From Mercenaria mercenaria (taxonomy: Eukaryota > Mollusca > Bivalvia > Venerida > Veneridae): a DNA stretch of 64,000 bases. A model generated the notes under the pieces. The model had not been told where the DNA came from and did not search any database. It saw only the letters and a list, made by a program, of their open reading frames with translations. The stretch is from NCBI RefSeq assembly GCF_021730395.1, contig NC_069367.1, positions 70,975,501 through 71,039,500 on the forward strand, given 5' to 3'. Positions 1-11,020 of the stretch are shown piece by piece. Both the position numbers and the translations under genes were made by a program. Each line of letters starts with the position of its first letter. Within the stretch, counting starts at the first letter, position 1.

Positions 1-690
1 AAAAAGAGTAAAAATCTTCTCCAAACCTGAGCTGAAATATTGGTACATAGCATTGTCTAATTGTCCTGTAGAATGTTATCTCAAATGACCCTGGGGTCAA
101 AATTGGCCTGACCCTGGAGTTCACTTGTTTAACACAGACTTCTATAGTAAAAGTTCTTGTCTAAAATCATCATGACCAGTGCTTAGATATTTGGCATGTA
201 GTATTGTGTATTGTCTAATGGTATTCTACCATTTAGTTTACTCAGATCATGCCACTAGGGCCAAATCTGGCCACACTTGTTTTACATAGACTTGTATAGA
301 AGAAACATTTAAAAAAAAACCTTCTCGTCTGAAACCATTATGCCACGAGCTTTGGCTTTTGACATGTAGCAGCTGCCAATTTTGTTCAAATCGTGCCTCT
401 TGGTTCAAGGTTGGTGCACCCTGGGATTCACTTGTTTCATATAGAATTATGTAGGAAAAACTTTGAAGATCTTTTCTAAAACTATAAAGCGCTGAGCTCA
501 GATATTTGGCATGAAGCACTTTGTAGTTCTCTACCAACTTTATTCAAATCATGCCCCTTGGGTCAAAATTGGTAATACCCTGAGTTTCACTTGATTAGCA
601 TAAATTAGTATAGAAAAAAAACTTTGAAAATTCTTCTTGTCTAAAACTGCAGGGCCCTGAGCTTAGATATTCGGCATGTAGCTTTGTGTA
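1..690. repeat. Degenerate tandem repeat, unit about 150-160 bp
   Basis: Four diverged copies follow one another. Each has a 'tcaaatcatgcc..tgggtcaaa' block, a 'cctgggattcacttgttt' block, a 'gtataga.aaaactt' block and a 'gagcttagatatttggcatgtag' block. Copies start near 70, 230, 375 and 540. No plausible reading frame runs through the array. This kind of degenerate tandem repeat is common in bivalve genomes (recalled, not searched). Confidence 0.7.
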
Positions 691-884
691 GCAAGGTTTG
701 TATGCATATCGGATCCCTCTTTGTGGTAAATAAGAAAACGAACCCCTCTGTTCGCGCATATGCCCTTCTTTGTGGTAAACAATGAACTCTTAACGTCAGG
801 GAGCTCGGAAAATCGAAATTTTCGTCCTGAGCACAGGTTTTTGCATAAAAAACATGAATCACGGGAAAACGTAGCTATATATCA

Positions 885-1200
885 TTGCTTTTTTATCTTT
901 ACATTTGTTTTATCAGTTGACACAAATCCAAACGAAGATGGAAATGGCTCGGAATATCGTGCGGTGTTTATGAAACTTAAATACGACTTTCCTTGAATAT
1001 AGCAAGTTTCTATATAGTACCTTAGATGTGAAGTCTTTGATCCCATCTTATTTGTAAACACACTTTATGTGGCTATTTTCATCATATTTCCTTAAAAACA
1101 CCCTACTTTCGATATCGTTAATGCACGAGATTGTTGGACTTGGGTCAACTGATAAAACAAAAGAGAAATCGAGGAAAATAGTATATTCCAAACAGTGATT
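885..1200. repeat. Short inverted pair with similar ORF segments on both strands
   Basis: The plus strand at about 895-1000 and the minus strand at about 1200-1075 share a block resembling 'tttgttttatcagttgac' followed by similar sequence. The conceptual peptides are also alike: each has FVLSVD, then a Pro two or three residues on, then R.VF and KYD. A pyrimidine tract plus 'cag' precedes the shared block, so it resembles a 3' splice site. Both are too short and diverged to call as exons. They may be two arms of an old foldback. Confidence 0.35.
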
Positions 1201-1210
1201 TGTCGTTGAA

Positions 1211-2030
1211 TTAAGGTTTCGATGGAGGCCTTGAGAAACAAAAATCAAACAACACTAAATCATAGAAAGAAAGAGTTGTTTGACATGAAAATTGAACAGC
1301 ATGTAAAACATGTATATTACTTTATGAAACAAGTGTCAGTATACTGATATATTCATTGAATTCCGGAAAAGGGCTGCCTAAAGGGGCTCCACTTCCGGAC
1401 AGTTAAACGCCTTTAAAAACTCACCATTTTCAAAGAACAGTTACACATGTTCGTTTTGATGCATTTGCAATAGCGTGCGAGTGGTGAAATTTCGAATAAC
1501 AAGGTGGAACACAGTTTTCAGCAATTGTTTATCTTTAATTCTTTACAAATGGCATTCATTTTCAAAAGGGAGACAACTGTTCCCGATTATTTTAAGTACA
1601 AATGGCATTCATTTTCAAAGGGAAACAACTTTTTCCGATTATTTTAAGTAATCTCTGAGAAAAAGTTGTCTCCCTTTGAAAACGAATGCCATTTGTAAAG
1701 AAAAAAAGATAAACAATTGCTGAAAACTACGTTCCACCTTGTTACGTGAAATTTCACCACTCGCACGCTATTGCAAATGCATCAAAACAAACATGTGTAA
1801 CAGTTCTTTGAAAATGGTGAGTTTTTAAAGGCGTTTAACTGTCCGGAAGTGGAGCCCCTTTATGCAGCCCTTTTCCGGAATTCAATGTTTATATCAGTAT
1901 ACTGACACTTGTTTCGTAAAGTAATATACATGTTTTACATGCTGTTCAATTTTCATGTCAAACAACTCTTTCTTTCTATGATTTGGTGTGGTTTGATTTT
2001 TGTTTCTCAAGGCCTCCATCGAAACCTTAA
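1211..2030. mobile_element. Foldback MITE flanked by TTAA
   Basis: Two arms of about 375 bp (1211-1590 and about 1655-2030) are near-perfect inverted copies around a short spacer. The termini read TTAAGGTTTCGATGG and its complement, so a TTAA target duplication is likely. Established knowledge: TTAA targets are typical of piggyBac and Kolobok elements. There is no transposase. The small ORF that ends with a Val-Ser-Val-Tyr run occurs in both arms and is a shadow of the palindrome. Confidence 0.75.
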
Positions 2031-2539
2031 ATCCTTGTTTGAATAAAAAAATCCTTGTATCACGAGGACGCAGCTCGAGTGATATAACAATACGCATCTA
2101 ACGAAAACAATCATGCCATGAATATACTACCACTTTAGATTCCCTACAGTTTGCCGGGTTGTAGTAATTAATATAGCCAGTCTATCCCTCTGATCCGTGA
2201 TATTCCGTGCAAAGCATGGTTGTAAATTATCTAAATACATGTACACTGCTGACTAATGTACAAATTAAACCAACTAGAGCTAATGCGGTCTCAATCAAAT
2301 CGAGTCTGTAATATTCACTATTTGCCTTGTCCTCGGTGCTTCCGAGGGATCTACTTTTAAGGTTTTGTTAATATACTAGTACCAGACAACCCTAGTATTA
2401 TGTTATTATAGAGTTTTTAAGAATTTTACAAAAGCAGTTGATAATTTTAGGTTTTTATTTATTAATAACATCCTTACATCTTTTTACGATGTTTCAGCAA
2501 ATAACTTTTTATTTACACTACAGTATGTTCTTTGATTTT
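2031..2539. other. Stretch without recognisable gene
   Basis: AT-rich DNA with no ORF worth calling. A block at about 2113-2180 (catgccatgaat, then taccactttagatt) recurs inverted at about 5405-5475. This could be the worn ends of an old element. Confidence 0.4.
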
Positions 2540-4390
2540 TATGACCCCGAAGGTGGGCATATCAAAATCGCATTGCCCGTCCGTCCGTGCGACCGTAACT
2601 TAGTAAATTCTTGTCCGGGCAGTAACTCTGCCATCCATGAAGGAATTTTGAAATAGTTTGGCATAAATATTAACCTTAATGAGACGACGTTTCATGTGTA
2701 ATACTCCGACCCCTAGCTACAAGGTCAAGGTCACACTTAGAAGTCAAACGTTAATATATTGGGTTTGTTTCCACACTGGCCATAGCTTTCGCAGAAGCGG
2801 TGGTTCCAACGCAACGCCGCGGCGGTGAAGGATTCGTCGCAGAAGCGGTGGATAAATATTATATGGCCGGCTGACTACGGTAAGTTTTCTAATGAGTTTT
2901 CCCATATTCATTCACGTTTGAATGTAAACAACTAGTGAAACAGGGGACCACGTGTGTACTCTTCCAGCGACAAACACTTTTTTAGTGAAATTCTTTGTCG
3001 TTAATGTAAACACTTCTGTACAGTTTGACGAGGGACTGCCGTTTTTGTAGCATTTCCATTAAAAATGGTAAAATATTGCACAAAGCGACCCCTGAGCACG
3101 TTTGCATCAAATGGTAAGTATGACACTGTCAAGCAAAAGCTATTTCTGAGTAATCGATGAATCTTTATTGCAGGCATATAAGATAATCAACCAAAAAGTG
3201 ATTCCAACGCAGTGACGGTGGGTACAATTGCAACGCATTGCGGTGGATCTTGTTTCTTTAATGTTCGTTATGGACATTTAACTAAACTAAATAGCATGTT
3301 TCCATAGATTTTGATTGGGGTAGATACATGAAATCACTTTGACATAAGACAGCAATAGAAACTGAATATTTAGAAATAATATTCCATTGATTTGCACTTC
3401 CATTTTGTTGAATACGTACGAAAAGTAAGCTTCATGTTTTGAACCATAATCTACTGCCAAGAGATAACATCATGTTCTTTCGTACCAAATACGCATCACA
3501 TTTTGGTTGATTATCTTATATGCCTTCAATAATGATTCATCTATTACCCAGAAATAGTTTTTGCTTGACAGTGCCATACTTACGATTTGATGCAAAAGTG
3601 CTCAGGGGTCGCTTTGTACAATATTTTACCATTTTTAATGGTGATTCTACAAAAACGGCAGTCCCTCGTCAAACTGTACAGAAGTGTTTACATGAACGAC
3701 AAAGAGTGTTTGTCGCTGGAAGAGTACACATGTGGGCTCCTGTCTCACTGGTTGTTTTCATTCAAACGTAATTAATATGAGAAAACTCATTAGAAAACTT
3801 ACCGTAATGTAATCAACCGGCCATATTTATCCACCGCTTCTGCGAAGACTTCTCCACTGCCGCGGCGATGGAACCACCGCTTCTGCGAAAGCTATGGCAA
3901 GTGTTGTTTCGTGTCCGGTTCGTAACTTTGCCATTCTTCAAGAGGTTTTAAAATTACTTAGCATAAATGTTTATCATAATGAGACGACGTGTCATGGGCA
4001 AGACCCAGACCCCTAGCTCCAAGGTCAAGGTCAGACTTAGACTTAGAGTTCAAATGTTAACAGGGTCTGTTTTTGTGTCCGGTCCATATTTCTGCCATCC
4101 ATGAAGGGATTTTGAAATATCTTGGCATAAATGGTAACCATAATCAAACAATTTGTCATGCGCAAGACCCAGATCCCTTGCTCCAAGGTCTAGGTCATAC
4201 TCAGAAGTCATAGGTTAATAGGAACTTTTTCGTGTCCGGTATATAACTTTGTTTCCAACAAAGGGATTTTGAAGCAACTTGGCATAAATGTTTACCATAA
4301 TGAGGCAATGTGTTACGCGCAAGACCAGGACCCCTAGCTCCAAGATCAAGTTTACACTTAGAAGTCAAGTCAAGGGCAGGGCGTTTGTCA
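2540..4390. repeat. Degenerate tandem repeat, unit about 160 bp, interrupted by a foldback element
   Basis: Four copies occur, at about 2590-2764, 3911-4055, 4070-4225 and 4230-4390. Each has a 'gtgtccggt..taacttt' block, 'ccatccatgaagggattttgaaat', 'ttggcataaatg.taaccataatga' and 'cccctagctccaaggtcaag'. The first and second copies are separated by the element at 2772-3903, which inserted into the array. Confidence 0.7.
2772..3903. mobile_element. Foldback DNA element with about 400-430-bp inverted arms
   Basis: Arms at 2772-3200 and about 3499-3903 are inverted copies. The ends read CACACTGGCCATAGC and, from the right, CACTTGCCATAGC. TTGTTTC stands on both sides (2765-2771 and 3904-3910) and looks like a 7-bp target duplication, possibly 8 bp with one mismatch. 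The left arm holds an ATG followed by VKYC and a clean gtaagt donor, then a ttgcag acceptor about 70 bp on. The start is faintly like a THAP-domain protein, as in P-type transposases. That link is weak. No full transposase is present, so it is non-autonomous. Confidence 0.75.
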
Positions 4391-4969
4391 CTAATAGTGC
4401 CGGCTCTTGTTTGAGCTTCAATTCTAAATACTCAGTATATTTTGAGAGTTATAATTTTATATATTTGTATTTTCCCTATAAAATGTCAAGGTCAGTAGTG
4501 GCTATTGTCAAGTTACCTTAAAGACAAACCACAAAATAACTGTAATCTTTTGTATTTCCATGATGGTAGTTATACATGTTTTGTAAGGAGAAATGAGAAA
4601 TAACAAGTATCTAGTTACAATTTGACAGTAACAGATATAAGGCTAAGACAATTTATTTTATGTCTAAATATATTATTCAATTAATGTAGTAGTATGCACG
4701 GTACTTCATGTATTAAGGTGAGTTTAGACCACACTTTGTTTCTACAGTGTAAGATAGATATTATTCTGTGTTTATAAAACTATACTGAGAAGAGAATGGC
4801 TGAATAAGTTTGCAGATGAAGTTGTGAAAACATGGCATAGATTGTCCACCTGTCATCTTGTAGAATAGTTGTATTATACCATTATTACCAGAATGATTTG
4901 CACCAAGTTCATGTGGGAGGAAAAAGTAGACCACTAGGTATTGGTGGGTCTTTAACACTTCTAATTTCT
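4391..4969. other. No gene seen
   Basis: AT-rich sequence between a tandem repeat and a MITE. Only short, non-protein-like ORFs are present. Confidence 0.4.
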
Positions 4970-5300
4970 TAAAGGTCCATTACTAAGGGAAAGTGAGTTG
5001 GCAGTTTTTTTCATAGCCAGTGCATAGACCTCTGCAAGACACTAAATAATGAAGATTGGCAGGTCAAAATTTACAGAAGGTCTTTGGAACTCAAAGAAAT
5101 GTATGTGTATTATGTTGAAATTTCAATGAATCGACAGATCTTTTTAACTTTCTTCATACTTCATAGAAAAATAATTGTACATATACTGCGATTTATTTCG
5201 AATTTCTACATACCAACTTTCATTTTCCAATAAAATGAAATAGTTTCTGTGCTTTTTAAAAGAAATTAAAATGTTCACTTTCCTTAGTATTGGACCTTTA
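4970..5300. mobile_element. TA-flanked MITE, copy 1
   Basis: Inverted ends read AAGGTCCATTACTAAGG and TTCCTTAGTATTGGACCTT, flanked by TA on both sides. Established knowledge: a TA duplication is typical of Tc1/mariner-type MITEs. A near-identical copy lies at 60688-61030. This copy lacks about 12 bp that are present there. It has no coding capacity. Confidence 0.85.
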
Positions 5301-6429
5301 AGTACAGATGGATAAAAATAAATGCTATAGCCTATAATTAACGGTTAATGCGAGTACGATAATGTTACATACCGATAGCCACACGAGAACTACATGCAGA
5401 TATAGACTTGCCACAGTTCGCTACTGCGAAAATCTAAAGTGGTAATATTGGACTGGGAATTCATGGCATGGCTTATATATTTACTGAAGTATATTTTGCA
5501 AAGAATTTCCAATTGAAATTCATATTTCGCATCATATCAAATGTTGTTCTGCACCAATGAAAAATAAAGGTAATATTGCTTCGAAACAGAGAAATTATCA
5601 ATATATTTATTTCAGTTTTCACGGGAAAGCATGAAATGAAGTTTGTTATTTTGCTTGTCCATATGATCTCGTAGATGTTTTTCAAGTGTAAAATCTTGAA
5701 ATGTAGAAAGTGATACCAAAACGTTTTTAACAGATATAAACGTTTACGTATGTCAAACACCGTAATTCAATATTAATTTAGATAGTGTTGTGTTAGTATG
5801 ATCTGTTTTAATTAAATCCGCCCAAAGTTTTATCAACTAACACAGTAGATACCTGGTTAATGTTTTTTTAACTGCTGGAATTCACTGAATCCTTTAGTGA
5901 CAGTTATAAAGCAATGACCATTTTCTTTTCATTTTAAAGACACTTGTTAGAATCAATTAAAAATCCCATGAAAATGGGAACGCATGTACCTATGTAAGAC
6001 CTCAACTAGATTTTTCTTCTTTTATATGTGCAGAAAAACTTTGAAGACAAATAACGTAACAGACAAAATGGGAAGGAACCGATTTAATATCAGCCGATAA
6101 CACCTCTGTATGCTAGACTCGGTGTGGGCGAGGTTTGGCGAAAGTAAACTAGTTAAACTCCTTGTGGTGGTTTGCCACTCGGTGCCCTGCTGTGCTCTTT
6201 CCTTAAATGCACAATAACTATGATTCTGTCTGGAATATGATGAAATTTATCTCTCTTCTTATTTTTTTTCAAATTTTCAAAAATAAGGCAATTACTTCGA
6301 ATCCACCGAGAGGAATTTAATGTAACTTTACGCAGTGAAAGATGTCAACAGAAGAAGAACAGAAAGACATATCTCTGCCTTGAATATTTATAAAGTTAAC
6401 ATCTTTTTGTACTTAATTATTCACTCCAA
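5301..6429. other. No gene seen
   Basis: Low-complexity AT-rich DNA. The longest minus-strand ORF (5473-5760) has a biased Ile/Phe/Asn composition with no family pattern, so I do not call it. Confidence 0.4.
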
Positions 6430-7320
6430 TGTGCCCCGCAATTCTTTTTGTTTGTGGGTGGATTTGCCTTCGTCCGATGTCCGTCCGAATTTGTGATGCG
6501 CATATCTCAGGCCTTGAGCCATGAAGCATTACAAGAATGAGATTTTTCTTTTGCACCTGTTTCTTGCTTTTTTTATTTCATTTTTTTGGCGGTGGGGGGT
6601 GGGGGGAGAGAGAGAGAGAGAAATCACTCAACAATACCGTAGATACCACCTCGATAGCTTAGTGGTGGAGTGTCCGCTTTGAGTACGTGAGGTCTGGGGT
6701 TCGATCCCCGGCCGCGTCATACCAAAGACGTGAAAAATGGTACTGGTAGCTCTCTTGCTTGGCACTCGGCTTTCAAAAGGCTTGCACCAGGAGGTAAAAT
6801 AAGCAAAGGTAAGTATCTGTTACTGGATAGCTAGTTTGTCGCACAAGAGATTTGCAGCTCGTGATGTATGTTGGATTATATGCGACGTTAAATAAAGCTT
6901 ACCTTTACCATTAACAAGACAAGGGTTATGATCCGAATATGCATAAAAGGTCTAAAATTTTGTGTCGCACGTATCTCTTAAAGTATTTGACCTGGTCATA
7001 AAAACATATGGGATTATTATTCAGCATGTAAAGTTCTACAGCTCGGGTGCATGTGAAGTTTTATACCTGGGGTTTGTTTAGGATTTCATTTATCAAGACC
7101 ACAGTCAATGCCCTTGACTCGGTCAAAATATGCATAAAGGGCATAAAAGTTTGTGTCGCACATATCGCAATGGGTTGTTCTAGAGTCATGAAACTTAATA
7201 AGAATGTTGTTTATTTGGATAAACCACCTCCCCCCATCCCGCCAAAAAAGTTTTTTTTACTCATTCAGTTCTTTTGTTTTGTTTGTAGTGATGATGTTTT
7301 ATGGTGAAAACTAGCACCCA
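6430..7320. repeat. Dispersed repeat split by a SINE, with a G/GA-rich run
   Basis: The segments 6430-6620 and 6900-7320 resemble each other: 'gcgcatatctcaggccttgagccatgaa' matches 'cgcacatatcgcaatgggttgttctagagtcatgaa', and several 'cataaagggcataaa.tttgtgtcgcac' blocks recur. A G run and a (GA)n tract occupy about 6589-6620. The SINE at about 6648-6905 interrupts the repeat. Confidence 0.55.
6648..6905 (+). mobile_element. tRNA-derived SINE (family 1)
   Basis: A perfect pol III A box (TAGCTTAGTGG) lies at about 6656, and a perfect B box (GGTTCGATCCC) about 40 bp further on. An unrelated body follows, ending in 'gacgttaaataaagc'. This is the layout of a tRNA-headed SINE. The head could look like a tRNA gene, but the body continues far beyond a 73-nt tRNA and no acceptor-stem pairing is evident. 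Confidence 0.75.
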
Positions 7321-7563
7321 ACTTAAAGGTAATATGAAATTTACTTAATCTTGCATTATCCGCAAGTAACATATGACCGTACGCTGACAGTAAGTGGGAG
7401 CATCAGAGTCCTGTGGAAACGCAGCGGTTTTACATTTGAGAAAATTACTTTACCGGAGGGGAATTTGATATAACTTGATACAATGATGGGTGAAAATGAA
7501 ATAAACTGAAAAACACAAGAAACGACTCTTGTAAAATAATAAAATAATCTTTTAATGATAGCA

Positions 7564-7569
7564 TTTATT
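7564..7569 (-). terminator. Candidate polyadenylation signal for the GPCR gene
   Basis: AATAAA on the minus strand, about 190 bases downstream of the GPCR stop codon. It is the nearest canonical signal I see. Confidence 0.4.
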
Positions 7570-7755
7570 CCAAGCGGGGTGCTGTATATGTGGCTGCGTT
7601 CCTTTGAATGTGTCTTTTTCGTATGGTCGATGTGTTCATGAATTAGCACGAGATAGTTTGAACTGGTAAAAAGATATGTACAATTTTTACAACGAAGATA
7701 CCATTTGGTAGCTAACGAACAAAACGCGATCACGCATTATTGTGGAAACATCCAA

Positions 7756-9057
7756 TTAACAGCTGAATATTCTTTTAATATATCTTCTAAACTTTGGATT
7801 GAAAATGCAGTATATTATTGGATTAAAGACACTGTTTACGTACACTAGCCGTAAAACGAATTGAACCCCGGCACTAAGCTCAAATTCGTCGCTGTTGTCG
7901 GCTGTATTCCGCAAGGCGATTCTTACAGCAAAATAAGGCGAGAAACAAAGAACATAAACTAGCGAGACAGCCAGCATCATGATCGTTAAACTGCGTTCTG
8001 GTGATACTCTTAACTTGGAGAACTTTTTACAATGTTTCTTTTGGGTGTTATTTTCAATCTGCCACGGAAGTTTACTGAAGTAAACAGCACCGTCATTTAT
8101 CTTGCCATTGTTAGTCTTCATATCAACTGCAGGATATTTAGTCTGTTCAACGTCTCGGCAGTGTGGGTAGTTGTGTAAAGACACCTCTGTGGCATTACGA
8201 GTCATACCGGGTATATCCAAAGTACTCTGAAATATGCCGGATATGTCTAATGTACTCGAGTCAGTGCTCCCAAAGATATTGTATTCTGCACCCACTGGAA
8301 GCTGCAACGCTTTCATTTTCACCAAATTATAATTCTGAGATTTCTCATTACAGGGTATCTTTTTCAACTTCTGTTTTCTTTTTTGTCTTAGTTTAATGAG
8401 CGTGAAAATTACGTTCGAGTAGGTAAATAATAAGGTAAGAAAAACTACTAAAGTCAACACCGTGTCTATACCATAGAAAACCGAGACAGTCAATCTATAT
8501 TTTTCGTCTTTGCGTACCGTACAAAAACGTCCAACAGCAGTTTCATTATTGTCTGTATTGCTTACATTCAGTTGGATATTATCAAACGTAAAGAAATTCT
8601 TCACTGAAAATAAAAATGTGAATATAGCTATCACATACATGGCACGTTTAACTATAACAATTGTTATCTGTTTACCTAATGGATTGCATATTTTCTGGTA
8701 TCTGTCGATAGAAATTATCCATATAATCATACAAGAGATAGCTATAGTCCAACGCGCGAAAAAATGAGACAATTTGCACAGGAAACTCTGGAAATACGTC
8801 AGATTTACTGACATTTCCAAAATGCTTGGAATTATCAACACACACACCATGAGGTCCACTACTGCAAGGTATATGATCAACGCCACCGTGGAAGTAAGTT
8901 TTGACCTCTTTATGTAGAAGATAATCGCCAGCGTGTTGCCAATTATTCCAACGACACCTAATATCACCATATTAATAATAACCGGTAGAAGATGCAAGAA
9001 AATTTCGTTCTGTTTTTGTAGAAGCAATGGCACACTATCCTCCGCCGCATTGTCCAT
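7756..9057 (-). CDS. Class A (rhodopsin-like) G-protein-coupled receptor, single coding exon
   Basis: A 433-aa seven-transmembrane receptor that should sit in the plasma membrane and couple an unknown ligand to G proteins. Visible class A marks are Gly-Asn in TM1 (residues 40-41), LAVVD in TM2 (64-68), the TM3 cysteine C94 paired with ECL2 C179, DRY at 118-120, a CFSP variant of the TM6 CWxP motif (about 371-374), NPIIY in TM7 (412-416), and a basic helix 8 ending in Cys433, a possible palmitoylation site. Asn-X-Ser/Thr sites lie in ECL2 (NVS, NET). The third intracellular loop is long (about 224-345) and polar. The short N-terminus lacks a signal peptide, which is normal for the class. The Met chosen opens the frame, and the upstream sequence is AT-rich and noncoding. 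I cannot assign a ligand. A lineage-specific molluscan orphan receptor is the likeliest identity. Confidence 0.93.
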   Translation of the reverse strand: MDNAAEDSVPLLLQKQNEIFLHLLPVIINMVILGVVGIIGNTLAIIFYIKRSKLTSTVALIIYLAVVDLMVCVLIIPSILEMSVNLTYFQSFLCKLSHFFARWTIAISCMIIWIISIDRYQKICNPLGKQITIVIVKRAMYVIAIFTFLFSVKNFFTFDNIQLNVSNTDNNETAVGRFCTVRKDEKYRLTVSVFYGIDTVLTLVVFLTLLFTYSNVIFTLIKLRQKRKQKLKKIPCNEKSQNYNLVKMKALQLPVGAEYNIFGSTDSSTLDISGIFQSTLDIPGMTRNATEVSLHNYPHCRDVEQTKYPAVDMKTNNGKINDGAVYFSKLPWQIENNTQKKHCKKFSKLRVSPERSLTIMMLAVSLVYVLCFSPYFAVRIALRNTADNSDEFELSAGVQFVLRLVYVNSVFNPIIYCIFNPKFRRYIKRIFSC

Positions 9058-9762
9058 CTACACTGAAATATATTTACGCATTGAAAAAGACAGTTTTTTT
9101 TTTTCATTCATAAAGATGCAGAATCTCGGTTTAACATAGTGTCATTAAAGGATGAATCGATAATGATATTTTTAAATGTTATCAAATTAAATACATAAAC
9201 AAAATCAACAGTTAACTGAAAATAAAATGGAAGTGCCTTAAATGGTACCTTTTATATATCTACAATAAGCAGAGAAAAATATGTGTATGCTTTCGCGTAA
9301 ATTATTAATATATTAAATCCAGCTTACCATTTATTATTGGTTCTGAAACAGCCAACGCTAGCATAAACAATTGAGCTAAAACTGAAAATATCGTTTCTTT
9401 CACAATTGCTGTTTCTTCCTTCCTTTCCTTTTATCCACGTAGTGATTCATATGTTGTGACTTATCCAAAAACGATGCAAGTACACAAAATGTTTCATTTT
9501 TATTTGAAAATAGCTGTATCCATGAATGATTAAAGGTATTGTTTAAAATTAATAAAATATTATTCACACAAAGTTATTGATAGTTAGCTTGACCAGGAAA
9601 TAAAATAGTAAGATAAAATCAGTCATAGCGTTGCAGTTTCTATTAGAATGGCCACAGAGTAATTATTTATTTGTGACACATAAAAGATGTTTACTTCAAC
9701 AGAGAGAATGTTGCATAAAGACGGGACAACGCGGAAATTTATTGCAGGACTCCTTATATAAA
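9058..9762. other. GPCR upstream region, no gene seen
   Basis: AT-rich flank upstream of the receptor start. It must hold the receptor's promoter and 5' UTR, but I recognise no TATA box or other site with confidence. Confidence 0.4.
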
Positions 9763-9984
9763 TGAGCCGCGCCATGAAAAATCCAACATAGTGCATTTGC
9801 GACCAGCATGGATCTAGACCAGCCTGCACTTCCGCGTAGTCTGGTCAGGATCCATGCTGTTCGCTAACAGTTTCTCTAATTGCAATAGGCTTTGAAAACG
9901 AACAGCATGGATCCTGACCAGATTATGACCTGGATCCACGCTGGTCGCAAATGCACTATGTTGGATTTCCTATGGCACGGCTCA
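9763..9984. mobile_element. Palindromic MITE (TGAGCCGxGCCAT family), long copy
   Basis: A near-palindrome of 222 bp. Ends read TGAGCCGCGCCATG and CATGGCACGGCTCA-like. The interior arms repeat 'gcgaccagcatggatc' and 'gatcctgaccag' in inverted order around a short loop 'ttgcaataggc'. A 62-bp hairpin of the same family lies at 51345-51406. I recall this palindromic family as very abundant in clams. Confidence 0.8.
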
Positions 9985-11020
9985 AATAGTCTGTCAGCAA
10001 ATTTTACTGAATCATAGCTTGACGGTCCATAGTCAAAACCATTATTCGAGGTCAGAAGCCATTTATTACATGACATCAGAAATTAACCAGTAAAAATGTG
10101 TTGAATACAGACCGACGATTATACGTTTATAGCGTTCCATTTTGCTGAGGTATACGTAGTCGAAATTAGAAGAAAAATATGAAAGATTTTTTCTGATATC
10201 ATGTAATAAAATATTTATTAAATGACTTGCCTGTCAATAGTCAAAATATGCCCTCGTCCTTGTGACATAGGGCAACAGTTCTGTCTATTGACTGGCTGGC
10301 CATTTAATAAGTATATATTAAATTTTGTGAGTTGGTAGTAAACATCATCATGATCATTGGTCGACTGAGCAGATTTATACAAAAACACAAATGAATGTAA
10401 GAACAAAAACACAGGTGCACACATACACGAAGAAGGAACGCACCTTCCTTTTGAGTTGACAAAAAACGTTTTATTTTCTAAATTATACAACTGGAAACGT
10501 TCATTTCTGTATTTGTGTGATCCAATGTGTTGCAATATTTTGATGACAAATCTATAAATATACTGGAAAATGTACTTTAGGTAGCTGATTTTGTGAAATT
10601 TTCTGATTTCGCAGACTGAGATAATCTATTGCTAAGAATTCCATATGTGAAATCAACACGGTCATGTTGATGTTCTAAGTACCAAGTCTTTTTTCAATAA
10701 CGTCTCATTTTCAAAATATCATTTAATATAAATAATGGATTTATGAGATATTAGTAACTTCCTGATAATAAATATACATTATTCTTAATTCATCCTAACA
10801 TTTTGTACATATAGCAGTTCTTACTCGAACAACTTGCCTTAGCCCAATTAGCAAATTGCAAAATTCCTCGGACGCCAAATAGCCTCATACGTATCTGACT
10901 ATCCTAAAACATTCACTTTTTTTTTTGTGTAGATTGTATATCAAGAATCTGTAGAGGAGAACAGTCAAGACGAAGAAAGTATTCGAATTCATCACTTAAA
11001 ATTACAGTTGAAACCACCGA
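9985..11020. other. Intergenic or 3' UTR region, no further gene seen
   Basis: It lies downstream of the stop of the EGF/ZP gene. A minus-strand AATAAA near 10212-10217 could end its transcript, but this is uncertain because of the distance. Small ORFs here show no family pattern. Confidence 0.35.

Noticed and set aside
3520-3775. Two overlapping plus-strand ORFs in the 2.8-3.9-kb foldback
   Set aside because: They are in the right inverted arm, and no protein family pattern is visible. The matching left arm reads differently.
6648-6725. A tRNA gene
   Set aside because: Both pol III boxes are perfect, but the acceptor-stem halves do not pair and the sequence continues into a SINE body.
7356-7733. 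A 125-aa minus-strand ORF just after the GPCR stop
   Set aside because: No domain pattern and biased composition. It lies where the receptor 3' UTR should be and overlaps the candidate AATAAA.
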